Shown here piece after piece: positions 26,752 to 35,266 of a stretch of DNA of 64,000 nt; positions within the stretch are counted from its first letter, which is position 1, and every line of letters starts with the position of its first letter. The notes below the pieces were generated by a model. It saw only the letters and a program-made list of their open reading frames with translations, did not search any database and was not told where the DNA came from. The translations under genes were made by a program, and so were the position numbers. The DNA comes from Nostoc sp. KVJ3. GTDB lineage: Bacteria > Cyanobacteriota > Cyanobacteriia > Cyanobacteriales > Nostocaceae. The stretch covers positions 1,302,001-1,366,000 of the forward strand of contig NZ_WWFG01000001.1 of the NCBI RefSeq assembly GCF_026127265.1. Direction: 5' to 3'.

Positions 26752-28279
26752 GAATATGCTCCCGGAAATAATCAGCGTAAAGTTGACAACGGGGAAAGAC
26801 TACCCGCCCTTCCCGGCGCACTAAACCCGCACCCCGCAAGCGGAAAAAGGTGCGCTCATCTTCACAGGTGTTCTGGCGAATTATTTGAAACATACCTTGC
26901 ACTAACTCTTGTTTGTTATGCAGCCGAAAAAGGTGATTACGCAAATGATTACCAAAGGGGCCATTATCTGCGATCGCATTGGCAAATAATTCGGTAGGAT
27001 GGAAGCGATCGCTAGCAACTGAGTAAAGTGCAAGGCGTACTAAGTAAGGATGTCCACCTAGCAACGCGATTAATCGCTTTTCTTCATTAGCGTTGAAGGG
27101 TGAACCATGACGGCGGTTTAAATCAGCAACCTGTGCTGCTGTAAAGTCTTCTAAATCAATTACTAATCCAACATTAAAGGGGGATTGGTTGAGATTATCA
27201 ATTAGCTGGTAGGGTTCAGTGGAAGTAACCAGTGCTAAATCCAGTTGCTTCCAAATGGGAGTAGTGGCGCGGCTATTGTGCCAGCTTCGCAGCATTCCAA
27301 AGAAATCAGAGCGAAAATCAGTATCAAAGACTCTTTCAACTTCATCCATTGCTAAGACAATGGGATTGCCAAACTCCTTGAGCAAATAGCGACTGACATA
27401 GCGGGTACAACGCTGACTATTACCCAAGGGCATATTCCAATACTCATCAACTTTATCTGTCATTTCCAGTTCGTCAGTTAACCAAGTACAGAACTGGCGG
27501 AAGAAAAGGTCAGCATTAGTTAAGGCAACTTTATCAAACAATTGGAAATCCAGCAAAGCAACCCGCTTTCCTGCATTCACAGCAGTATTAATTGTGCGGA
27601 TTAACAGCGAACTTTTGCCCATTTGTCGGGGGCCTTTAATTGTAATTGTCACACCTTGCCGCTCAATAGTCTCTAAAGTAAGTGCATCAGATGAGCGTTC
27701 CACGTAAAAAGTAGATTGTGATTCCATTGTCCCTTCGGGCATTTCCAGCGAGATAGGCTGTGCTGAAGGAAAGGGATGGGGGAGGAGTGACGGCTTACTT
27801 ATCTGGAGTAAGTCTGCTTTTAATTTTTCTTCACTGATAGCCAATGTACCGCCAGAGATAGCCTGTAACAACTCTGCAATCAAGCGTGGTGTATCTTCTG
27901 CATCTTTCCAGAATGCCCAGTTAATGCCATTTAAGTAAGCACTCAAGGGATACAAGAATGGTTCTTGATATGCAAGACGCACTGGGAGAATTATCGGTCG
28001 TCCTGACTGGGATTTTGCCAAGTGGTGTGCTGTCTCAATTTCTGCCACCACCATCTCGCTGCTAGTTGATAAAGCTGAAAGGAAGCTAATAAAAAAATCA
28101 GCTTGGCGGATTTCGGCTTCAATACATTCAGCCCAGTGTGTGCCAACAGACATAGTTTGGTCGATAAAGACTTTGTGTTGCTGCGATAGTGCCTGAAAGA
28201 CTTGAAGCGCTACCGGCTCATCTGGGCTAGCGTTACGTTTGTAGCTGATGAAGATGCGTTTAGCCTGTGAGTTTAACAT
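26744..28279 (-). CDS. TIR domain - AAA-like ATPase protein
   Basis: A 511-aa protein. Residues 5-140 are a TIR domain: RIFISYKRN, then VFIDQTMSVGTHWAECIEAEI, ADFFISFLS, and SSEMVVAEIETA, whose Glu80 sits where the NAD-cleaving glutamate of TIR enzymes lies. After a linker, residues 190-500 form an AAA_35-type P-loop ATPase: Walker A GPRQMGKSS (216-224), Walker B IVLAMDEVE (D312/E313), and GGHPYLVRLAL. The architecture is that of an NLR-like STAND protein with an effector at the front. The gene is first in an overlapping pair with the WD40 protein. NAD hydrolysis and a role in phage defence or cell death are inference from the domains. Confidence 0.87.
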   Translation of the reverse strand: MLNSQAKRIFISYKRNASPDEPVALQVFQALSQQHKVFIDQTMSVGTHWAECIEAEIRQADFFISFLSALSTSSEMVVAEIETAHHLAKSQSGRPIILPVRLAYQEPFLYPLSAYLNGINWAFWKDAEDTPRLIAELLQAISGGTLAISEEKLKADLLQISKPSLLPHPFPSAQPISLEMPEGTMESQSTFYVERSSDALTLETIERQGVTITIKGPRQMGKSSLLIRTINTAVNAGKRVALLDFQLFDKVALTNADLFFRQFCTWLTDELEMTDKVDEYWNMPLGNSQRCTRYVSRYLLKEFGNPIVLAMDEVERVFDTDFRSDFFGMLRSWHNSRATTPIWKQLDLALVTSTEPYQLIDNLNQSPFNVGLVIDLEDFTAAQVADLNRRHGSPFNANEEKRLIALLGGHPYLVRLALYSVASDRFHPTELFANAIADNGPFGNHLRNHLFRLHNKQELVQGMFQIIRQNTCEDERTFFRLRGAGLVRREGRVVFPRCQLYADYFREHIRG

Positions 28280-28521
28280 TACTATTAACCTTGTCTTCCT
28301 TCAGCTTTTTGAGTGGAAAAGCTTATCTAGTTGTGAGTCAATCTTGTACAGAAGGTGGGTAATTCTGTAATTCGTCATCCAAGAGCAGTTTTTGCCTATT
28401 TCGAGGATTCGCTGAACAAATTAAGATTTTATTCACAGCGCTATCAATTAGTTACACTCTACTACAGCGCAGTTGCAGGTAATTACCGACAGCATAAAAA
28501 AATTGCTCACGGAGTTCAAAC

Positions 28522-28752
28522 ACTCGTTAACGGAGCTAAAATACTCGTTAACGGAGCTAAAATACTCGTTAACGGAGCTAAAATACTCGTTAACGGAGCT
28601 AAAATACTCGTTAACGGAGCTAAAACACTCGTTGACGGAGCTAAAACACTCGTTAACGGAGCTAAAACACTCGTTAATGGAGTTCAAACACTCGACGACG
28701 GAGCTAAAATACTCGTTAACGGAGTTCAAACACTCGACGACGGAGATAAAAC
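28522..28752. repeat. Eleven 21-bp tandem repeats upstream of the TIR operon
   Basis: Eleven exact-length 21-bp units (ACTCGTTAACGGAGCTAAAA plus one base) run from 28522 to 28752, with a partial twelfth. Each carries the palindrome CGTTAACG or a variant. Because 21 is a multiple of 3 and the unit has no stop, frames on both strands stay open, giving artefact peptides (LVNGAKI, TELKYSL, NECFSSV). I see no sign that any is a real gene. The array begins 243 bp before the TIR gene start. Confidence 0.93.
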
Positions 28753-28864
28753 ACTCATTAGACATCTGATAAAAAATTAGGACTTACGCAAAATACCTCT
28801 CAAACTCTTATTACTCCGTGTCCTCTGCGCCTCTGCGGTTCGTTATTCCGTTACCCGTGCGTAA

Positions 28865-28933
28865 GTAGAGACGCAATATATCGCGTCTCTACAAGGGTTC
28901 TGCATAACGCATATTTAATTTCTGGAGATGTCT
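28865..28933. repeat. Inverted copy of the 18306 repeat with GAGACGC hairpin
   Basis: Contains GTAGAGACGCAATATATCGC followed by GTCTCTAC (hairpin), then ACAAGGGTTCTGCATAACGC and a run to CTGGAGATGTCTA. It is the reverse complement of the unit at 18306-18374. Confidence 0.75.
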
Positions 28934-28935
28934 AA

Positions 28936-29117
28936 TAAGTAGTAATGCAAAATTAAATATACATTTGTCATTGCGAATGGAGCAAAGCGGAATGAAGCAA
29001 TCCCAATATCTTGCGTTCGCGAAGCGTGTCCGAAGGACTTATGCTTCGCTAGATTTCATTCCGTACCCTACGGGAAGGCTCCGCCTACGCAATGACATAA
29101 ATATTTTTGCATACGCA
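28936..29117. repeat. TCATTGCGAATGG-type repeat, copy 1 of an inverted pair
   Basis: About 180 bp bounded by ATAAGTAGTAATGCAAAATT and CATAAATATTTTTGCATACG. The reverse complement of both ends recurs at 30148-30327, with about 70 bp nearly identical at one end and 27 at the other; the middle has diverged. Related, more decayed copies are at 22818, 44192, 47283 and 61640. Confidence 0.8.
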
Positions 29118-29220
29118 CTTAAAGGCGTTGTTGAATCAAGGTATGAACTTGAATATAGAGACGTAAAACTTTACGTCTCTACAAGGATTTTTCACCGCAA
29201 TCAGCAACGCCCCAATAAAC

Positions 29221-29250
29221 AAACAAAGTCTGCCTACGCAGACTTTGTTT
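29221..29250 (-). terminator. Hairpin terminator after the lipoprotein gene
   Basis: AAACAAAGTCTGC and GCAGACTTTGTTT form a perfect 13-bp stem around a 4-base loop. On the minus strand it is followed by TTTGTTTATT, so it can end transcription of the lipoprotein gene. A second small hairpin (AGACTTTAGTCT, 29260-29271) lies just before it. Confidence 0.5.
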
Positions 29251-29313
29251 AGGTAGCCACAGACTTTAGTCTGTAGGCGCTTTCATATTTTTTAAAAGAT
29301 TGAATGACTCATT

Positions 29314-29913
29314 TTAATCAACTTCTTTGACTGTCTTCTTCACTGCATTACCTGCATCCTCAGCTGTGCGCTGAACATTTTTACCAGCATCCTCAGCCCC
29401 ACGCTGAATATTTTTCGTCAAGTCTTCGGCAGCATTTTGGGTATTATCCTTGAGAGTTTCAAATCCACGCTGAGTCCCTTTAACAAAACCTTCCCGGACT
29501 TCATTAGTTGAACTGCCAATATCTTCACCCAGATTCTTTACTCTTTCACCAAGTGATGTACCTTGCTGAAAATTGCGGCCATATTGTTCTCTGCTGTCAA
29601 TCCCCTTTTGCTCAATGTTTCTTTGAGCATTTTTTACTAGCGCTTCAGCTTTGCTATTAGCTGCCTTTTCATCTTTAGCTCTGGGATCTACATCACTAAA
29701 ATTATTTATCCCACCAGTGGGAGAAGAGAGAGGATAATCTTTTGTAGGATCGTATCGTTTGACATTAGGTGCTTGGGAACCTGGCTGTGGTGGCTGTGCC
29801 GCTACTCCCGGAGCGCCGCAAGCTTGTGCCATAAATAGAAACATTCCTGCTAAAAAAACAGTTAAAATTCTCAAGGGACGAATGTTTTTCAGCCAAGTCA
29901 TTGCTTTTTTCAT
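29314..29913 (-). CDS. Secreted lipoprotein with LEA-like amphipathic repeats
   Basis: A 199-aa protein. The signal peptide LRILTVFLAGMFLFMAQAC ends in a lipobox-like AQAC. A Pro/Gln linker follows, then a hydrophilic helical region with repeated 11-mer-like units (NIQRGAEDAGKN, VQRTAEDAGNA, VKKTVKEVD). These resemble LEA or YtxH-like stress proteins. ATG 29913 (MKKAMTWLKN) has AGGAG at good spacing, so the longer upstream frame is rejected. The gene is flanked by inverted repeats at 28936 and 30148. The function is not known. Confidence 0.72.
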   Translation of the reverse strand: MKKAMTWLKNIRPLRILTVFLAGMFLFMAQACGAPGVAAQPPQPGSQAPNVKRYDPTKDYPLSSPTGGINNFSDVDPRAKDEKAANSKAEALVKNAQRNIEQKGIDSREQYGRNFQQGTSLGERVKNLGEDIGSSTNEVREGFVKGTQRGFETLKDNTQNAAEDLTKNIQRGAEDAGKNVQRTAEDAGNAVKKTVKEVD

Positions 29914-30147
29914 ACTTCTCACTCCTTGCATTTTTGTGATTAAGTTAAATTTCAACCAAGATGGCATTTGGAATTACTTTTTATCCCAAGCATTCAGAAA
30001 GAATCATAACTTTGCTTAATTTTATGAAAAACTAAATAAGTTTTACCTCTAGCGCAAGTCACATTTTAATTAGTACAAAAGGAATAATTTTATCTAACTA
30101 GAGGAAGATATAAACTAAAATAATATGATTGTGGTAAAAAGAATTAA

Positions 30148-30327
30148 TTGCGTATGCAAAAATATTTATGACATTGCGAGCGGAATGAAATCTAGCGTAC
30201 CCTACGGGGATCTTGCTACGCGCAGCGTCTCCAAGAGTTGCAATCCCAAGACATTAGGATTGCTTCATTCCGCTTTGCTCCATTCGCAATGACAAATGTA
30301 TATTTAATTTTGTATTACTACTTATGT
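30148..30327. repeat. TCATTGCGAATGG-type repeat, copy 2 of an inverted pair
   Basis: Reverse-complement partner of 28936-29117, enclosing the lipoprotein gene. The 800-bp spacer 29914-30761 otherwise holds only AT-rich sequence, this copy and the nested element at 30458; no gene was seen. Confidence 0.8.
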
Positions 30328-30457
30328 AAACCTGCTTGATACTTCAAAATCTTTGGATACAGCAGATTGCGAGTTGGTGAGGTACAAAAATACCCCACCC
30401 TAACCCTCCCCTTATAAAGGGGAGGGAACTAGATTTCTTTTTCCCCCCTTTATAAGG

Positions 30458-30618
30458 CTACGGTGTACACACAAGTCTGATCATCTTATCCACATCGTTT
30501 TGATCCCCCCTAACCCCCCTTAAAAAGGGGGGAACTAGAGTCAAAGTCCCCCTTTTTAAGGGGATTTAGGGGGATCAAGCCACATTTTACTCAGCACAGA
30601 GATGTGTGTACACCGTAG
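30458..30618. mobile_element. MITE with 15-bp inverted ends and 11-bp target duplication
   Basis: The ends CTACGGTGTACACAC (30458-30472) and GTGTGTACACCGTAG (30604-30618) are exact complements. Both sides carry the direct repeat CCTTTATAAGG (30447-30457 and 30619-30629), a target-site duplication. A second element (30502-30576, GATCCCCCCTAACCCCCCTT with its complement) is nested inside. There is no transposase, so mobilisation would need an enzyme from elsewhere. Confidence 0.88.
30502..30576. mobile_element. Short GATCCCCCC-type palindromic element nested in the MITE
   Basis: 75 bp from GATCCCCCCTAACCCCCCTT to TTTAGGGGGATC, with AAAAAGGGGGG and CCCCCTTTTT blocks inside. It is the same family as the insert in the WD40 gene at 25878-25996. 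Confidence 0.78.
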
Positions 30619-30761
30619 CCTTTATAAGGGGGATTAAGGGGGGTAATTCACCGTAGCCCCAAGCAGTACTTCATTTACTTGCAAAGTGCTGTATATAGCT
30701 GATGTGTCATAAGATTTGAGGTATTTAGCCCTTGTTACTCTACCGTTAAATTACTAAATTC

Positions 30762-31682
30762 ATGAAGCAGTTTTTACGCTGGATAATTTTGGGGGGGACG
30801 CTGTTTTTTTTAGGGAAAGCTCTGAAGGATAATTGGATTGGAGTGACTGCCATCCGCATTGATGGGGTAGGATGGGCAATTATAGCGATCGCTACTGGGG
30901 TAACTTTACTAGCACATACTTGGGCAGGTTGGATCTGGACTTGGATTCTGCAAGAGTTAAATCAATCTGTATCATCTCCCCAATTTATTCAAGTTTACCT
31001 AAAAACGAACATCGCTAAGTATTTACCAGGTAATATCTGGCATCACTACGGGCGAATTGTCGCCGCCAAAAATGCTAATATTTCTGCTGGTGCAGCCACC
31101 TTAAGCGTTTTGCTAGAACCGTTACTCATGCTAGCGGCTGCTTTAATCATCATTCTTCTATGCAGTAGCCAATTTACAACAGCTAATACTAACCTGGTTC
31201 TGCAAATACTGCAATTCCTGAGTTTAGCTGTAGTTCTTTGTGCGATTCATCCCCGGTTTTTAAACCCAGTTATTCGCTTTTTATACAGATTGAAAGCAAA
31301 AAAGTCTGCTGCTACAACTCAACCAACTATTCCCTTCAATCTGAAAAAGTACCCCTTACGCCCTTTGTTAGGAGAATTGGGCTTTATGGGACTACGCGCT
31401 ACTGGGTTTATATTAACTATGTCCGCACTGGGTTCATTAAGTGCAAATCAAATTCCTTTGTTGTTAGGGGCTTTTAGTTGCGCTTGGCTGTTGGGGTTTG
31501 TGATTCCGGGTGCGCCTGGTGGGTTGGGTGTGTTTGAAGCGACTGCATATCAACTTTTGCAACATCACTTCCCATCTGCTTTAGTGTTTAGTGCGATCGC
31601 TCTATATCGCCTCATTAGTATTCTAGCTGAAATTGCGGGTGCTGCTCTTGCTTGGTTAGATGAACACCTGGCTAAATCATGA
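30762..31682 (+). CDS. Lysylphosphatidylglycerol synthase-like (UPF0104) membrane protein
   Basis: A 306-aa polytopic protein with about eight hydrophobic helices. The signature QVYLKTNIAKYLPGNIWHHY and the Gly-rich LLGFVIPGAPGGLGVFEA are characteristic of the flippase-like part of the LPG-synthase family. It lacks the soluble aminoacyl-transferase half, so it is probably a lipid-related membrane transporter rather than an LPG synthase. The start at ATG 30762 begins MKQFLRWIILGG. Confidence 0.8.
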   Translation: MKQFLRWIILGGTLFFLGKALKDNWIGVTAIRIDGVGWAIIAIATGVTLLAHTWAGWIWTWILQELNQSVSSPQFIQVYLKTNIAKYLPGNIWHHYGRIVAAKNANISAGAATLSVLLEPLLMLAAALIIILLCSSQFTTANTNLVLQILQFLSLAVVLCAIHPRFLNPVIRFLYRLKAKKSAATTQPTIPFNLKKYPLRPLLGELGFMGLRATGFILTMSALGSLSANQIPLLLGAFSCAWLLGFVIPGAPGGLGVFEATAYQLLQHHFPSALVFSAIALYRLISILAEIAGAALAWLDEHLAKS

Positions 31683-31694
31683 ATCAGGTGATAC

Positions 31695-33014
31695 TCACTT
31701 TTGTCTATCTACCTTCATCTGTGAAAAAACCCGATAACCATCTAAATTTAACTGCGGATTACTGCTTTGTTCTTCTTCCATCTTAATCAAGTTATACTCT
31801 ACATTCTCTGCATAAATTGCAAACGTGATATTAAAAATTTCCATAAAGTTGATTACACCTTTACATTCATCTTCAGGATAATTTTCGTAAAAACGAATCA
31901 AGTGAGCAATCCGAGTTTCTAAATGTCTACGGGAATTCGGACAAATTAAAATAATCTTTAGTAGTATAATCACCAATGTTAAAGTATGACCCCGACTAAT
32001 CAATAAGATAAACAATGATGAAGGCTCTTTAGCATTTTCTATTGTCAAGGAATCAATCACTCGATTACAGGTTCTCAGAAACAATTCTTTAGTGATAGTT
32101 TCCTGATTGCAATCTTTCTTCCACAATGATAAATTATCTATAAATTGCTGCTTCCAAGTCTCGACTGATTCTTGTTTAGCTATAGAAAGAAATAGATATT
32201 TTTCGAGATTAATTTTAAATTCTTCTAGGGTCTGATTTTGAGTTTGCTTGATAAATATATGGGCTATATTCTCATGACTAAAAATACCTCTTTTTAAGAC
32301 AATTGCTTTTATTAAACGCAGAGCCTGATCTCCTAAAATACTAGGATTTTTATAGCGTGTTGCGCTGGAAATAGCAGATTGAGAACGAGCAATATACATT
32401 GCCAGTTCAAACTTAAATTTTTCTTTTATCTGTTTAGAAAGCTTTCTAGCAGCCTCCTGTTGCTCTATGGGATTATTCTTATTAATAGATTGATCGATTA
32501 ATAAATAGGAACTATAGCGATTAGCCCAATGACCTTTAAGTGATTCGTCATATTTAGCAGCAAATAATTTCAATTCTTGGTAGTCTTTGCTTTTAACAAA
32601 ATTCTCTAACCAGCTTTTACAAAGCTTGACTACTGGAGCATTATTATCCTTGATCTGGAGACTTTTGTTAACAAATAGATTAACTAATTCTTGGATGTAT
32701 TTGTCTTTACGGTTAGTTTTCCAATTATTAACTATGATGTAGCAACACCGCTTTAGTGTATTACATAACTCCTGCTCATTATCATCTAAAAAAATACTAT
32801 ATATTCCTGGAATATAATCGGAATTCTCGGAATCAAGACCATCTATAAATAAACCTTTGAATTCTCGTAAAACATCATCTGGCGATAATTTCTTGACAAT
32901 TTCCACGAAGAAGCTATAAACCTCTTCTTGTACACTTTGGATGTTTAGCTGTCTAGAGTTAGACGTAACGCTATGGGGATCTTCCTGACTAATTGATAAA
33001 CTATTAGCGTTCAT
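31695..33014 (-). CDS. Unrecognised 439-aa helical protein
   Basis: I do not recognise the family. The protein is soluble, rich in Lys, Glu, Asn and Leu, and mostly helical. Notable stretches are VQEEVYSFFVEIVKKLSPDDVL near the front, ELCNTLKRCCYIIVNNWK, and a more hydrophobic piece at about 345-360 (TLTLVIILLKIILICP). There is no signal peptide and no obvious catalytic motif. The helical pattern could suit a TPR/HEAT-like scaffold. It converges on the upstream membrane protein gene, 12 bp from its stop. A spacer of about 420 bp precedes it. Confidence 0.7.
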   Translation of the reverse strand: MNANSLSISQEDPHSVTSNSRQLNIQSVQEEVYSFFVEIVKKLSPDDVLREFKGLFIDGLDSENSDYIPGIYSIFLDDNEQELCNTLKRCCYIIVNNWKTNRKDKYIQELVNLFVNKSLQIKDNNAPVVKLCKSWLENFVKSKDYQELKLFAAKYDESLKGHWANRYSSYLLIDQSINKNNPIEQQEAARKLSKQIKEKFKFELAMYIARSQSAISSATRYKNPSILGDQALRLIKAIVLKRGIFSHENIAHIFIKQTQNQTLEEFKINLEKYLFLSIAKQESVETWKQQFIDNLSLWKKDCNQETITKELFLRTCNRVIDSLTIENAKEPSSLFILLISRGHTLTLVIILLKIILICPNSRRHLETRIAHLIRFYENYPEDECKGVINFMEIFNITFAIYAENVEYNLIKMEEEQSSNPQLNLDGYRVFSQMKVDRQK

Positions 33015-33238
33015 TTCAGTTATCAGGACAAAAAGGCTTCCTGTTCATATTATTAACAGCTTAACCTTGGTGAACAGTAGCATCAATCTATTTTTCTGAA
33101 ATTCAGTCATCTTTTTACACAAATTTGATAAAATTTGACCATAAATAAAGTATTAAACCCAAATTGTTCAATACTTCATCAAATAGTCCAGTGAAATTAC
33201 TTGGTTTCATTAAGTTAGATACCTTCTTCTTCGTCTGA

Positions 33239-33342
33239 CTAGTACCGCAGGGCGGAATTAAAAATTAAAAATTAAAAATGAATACAGCATGAGGGTTTCA
33301 TTGATTTGGAATGGGTGGTTTATTTCCGCCGCACTGTACTAG
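33239..33342. mobile_element. MITE-like element CTAGTACCGCAG...CTGTACTAG
   Basis: Imperfect 19-bp inverted ends (33239-33257 and 33324-33342) bracket about 65 bp with an ATTAAAA tandem run. It lies in the 33015-33439 spacer, which has no gene. At its far end the spacer also carries the AGTCTAAACTCCAG repeat seen at 1602. Confidence 0.6.
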
Positions 33343-33439
33343 CTATGTCATTCTTTTATCCATAATTCTCTAAGTGTGATTTTCCGCTCGCTTGTCTTTA
33401 GTCTAAACTCCAGGAGACAAGGAAATGCCCAATACCCAT

Positions 33440-34804
33440 TCAACCCAATCGTTCCTGCAAGCATTCTGCAATGCGTAGTGCTGCTCCCATTTTGCCCATG
33501 CGTCGCCTACCGTTTTCGGCAATAATTTGCAAAATATCAGGATCTTTAAATAGGGACTGGACAATCTTGGCAACTTCTGCTGGCTGCTCGACTAAAATCA
33601 AAGATGAGCCTAAAAGACGACTTTGAGCTTCAGCAAAGGCAGGATTATATTGGGGCCCGTTGCCGGGAATTGCGATCGCAGGTTTACCTAAACCGATAAA
33701 CTGTTCTGTAGCTGTACCTGCCATTGCGATCGCTAAATCTCCTAAATGCAAGCAGTCATTATAAGCTTTTTGGGTCAGCAATAGATATGCATTTCTTTGT
33801 TTAAATGTCAAGATATTTGGGTCGGGAAGTTGGATAGGACATACAGATTCAGTGCGCCAGCCTTGAGATTGGACACTTTGGGATAAAATGTGAGAGTCTA
33901 AACTAGGAGCGATCGCACCTAAAAAGACTACCTTGCTAGAAGTGTAAAAGATTGAGCCTCGCTCCTGGAAACTTGCCGTCAACGCAGATACGGCAATCAT
34001 AATTGTTTCCCAGTTAGCGTATGCCTCTGGCGGACGGGAACCAGGCAGAAGAGTCACTACAAAAGGTCGAACCGTCTCCTGCTGTTGACTATCCTGACTA
34101 TAAAATTGTTGGCGTGAAAACGTAGGTTCCAAACCATCCATCATGGGATTACCCAAATTCAAAGCGGGAATTGGCCATTGTTTTAATGTTTCTGTCGTCA
34201 GTGCATCTCTAGGAAATACCGCCTTACAACGGCGACGACTCATTAACCAACGTTCCCAAGGATGGTAAACTGAACCAGAAAAGTTTTCCCAACGCGCATC
34301 TTTGGATTTCCGTGGTAATAATCCAGCTTCATCTTGCACATAATATTCAGATTTTGCTGTACCCACAAAAGCATAATTAGCGCCACTAAAAGTTGCCAAT
34401 AACAGTGGGACAATATCTCCCACAGCTAAAATTGCTCTTTTATTACCTAATTTTTTTTGAGAACTCACCCAACGGCGAATAGCTTTAATCTGGCTGAGGG
34501 TAAGTTGTAATAAACCACCGCGGACATCCCGCGCTAATTGGCGGCCATCCATATAAATAAAGCCACCAGAAGGCATAGTGCGGACTGAACCAATAAGAGG
34601 TATATCTAACTCTTGGTAAGCACGTCCTTCACCCACCAGAGGTAAAGCAAATATCTCTGGTGGGTTTGATAGTCGTTGCAGTTCTTGCAAAATCCGAACT
34701 GCAATTACATCTTCCCCATGACCATTACTTAATATAAGTAACCGCAAAGGAGAAGTTACAGCTTGGGAGTTAGAGGCTAGAGATGAGCGGTATACATTAC
34801 TCAT
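33440..34804 (-). CDS. Lipid-A-disaccharide synthase-related protein (TIGR03492-like)
   Basis: A 454-aa GT-B type protein. LRLLILSNGHGEDVIAVRIL opens the N-terminal Rossmann fold. The C-terminal half has VVTLLPGSRPPEAYANW, then GDLAIAMAGTATEQFIGLGKP and AIPGNGPQYNPAFAEAQ, which resemble nucleotide-sugar binding regions of LpxB. In cyanobacteria this family is distinct from true LpxB and its product is unknown. The start is ATG 34804; its first bases overlap the stop of a Uma2 remnant. Confidence 0.8.
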   Translation of the reverse strand: MSNVYRSSLASNSQAVTSPLRLLILSNGHGEDVIAVRILQELQRLSNPPEIFALPLVGEGRAYQELDIPLIGSVRTMPSGGFIYMDGRQLARDVRGGLLQLTLSQIKAIRRWVSSQKKLGNKRAILAVGDIVPLLLATFSGANYAFVGTAKSEYYVQDEAGLLPRKSKDARWENFSGSVYHPWERWLMSRRRCKAVFPRDALTTETLKQWPIPALNLGNPMMDGLEPTFSRQQFYSQDSQQQETVRPFVVTLLPGSRPPEAYANWETIMIAVSALTASFQERGSIFYTSSKVVFLGAIAPSLDSHILSQSVQSQGWRTESVCPIQLPDPNILTFKQRNAYLLLTQKAYNDCLHLGDLAIAMAGTATEQFIGLGKPAIAIPGNGPQYNPAFAEAQSRLLGSSLILVEQPAEVAKIVQSLFKDPDILQIIAENGRRRMGKMGAALRIAECLQERLG

Positions 34805-34967
34805 AAAAACAAAATATCAAAATTAACTGTCTGTTTGGATAATAAGTATAAATAGGGAAATTGGCAAACAAACTGGAAACTTTGTGCAATTCATAGCGTT
34901 TACCATCGTTAGGATACCATTCGATAAATTCAGTGAAAGTAAGTAATTTGGGTAAAACTTGGATCAT
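34797..34967 (-). pseudogene. Truncated Uma2-family N-terminus
   Basis: A 56-codon frame starts at ATG 34967 with a strong GGAGG 8 bases upstream. It reads MIQVLPKLLTFTEFIEWYPN, then DGKRYELH, the usual front of a Uma2 protein. The remaining ~150 residues, including the nuclease core, are missing. The tail (NFPIYTYYPNRQLILIF) is unrelated, and the stop overlaps the next gene's start by 8 bp. It may still be translated; I regard it as a decayed gene. The rest of the spacer to 35266 is AT-rich with no gene. Confidence 0.65.
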
Positions 34968-35266
34968 GATTTTACCTCCATATATATTTTATAATATTAT
35001 GAGCTAAATTTTCGTTTTTAGACTTTGTTACTAACTATCTAACTATTTATTTACAGTTTTTGATCAAGCAATTTATCTGAAAGCGGCAATAGAATAAATT
35101 ACTATTTTTTATTTTGGCTTGGTAAACACCGACTGCTTAAGAGATGATAGCATCTGTACGGGATGCGCGAAAATAACTTGGATTAGTCTACACTGATTAT
35201 CAGGTAACAGATTCATTGGGAAGTTTAAAAGAGCCACACCCAAATCATATAGTAGGAAAATAACTG

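Noticed and set aside
28522..28752. Possible CRISPR array
   Set aside because: Units are contiguous 21-mers with no unique spacers, and no cas genes are near.
28355..28780. Open frames across the 21-bp array (141, 98 and 105 codons)
   Set aside because: The 21-bp period without stops leaves frames open on both strands; the peptides are pure repeats with no independent support.
28965..29252. 95-codon plus-strand frame
   Set aside because: It lies wholly in dispersed repeat copies.
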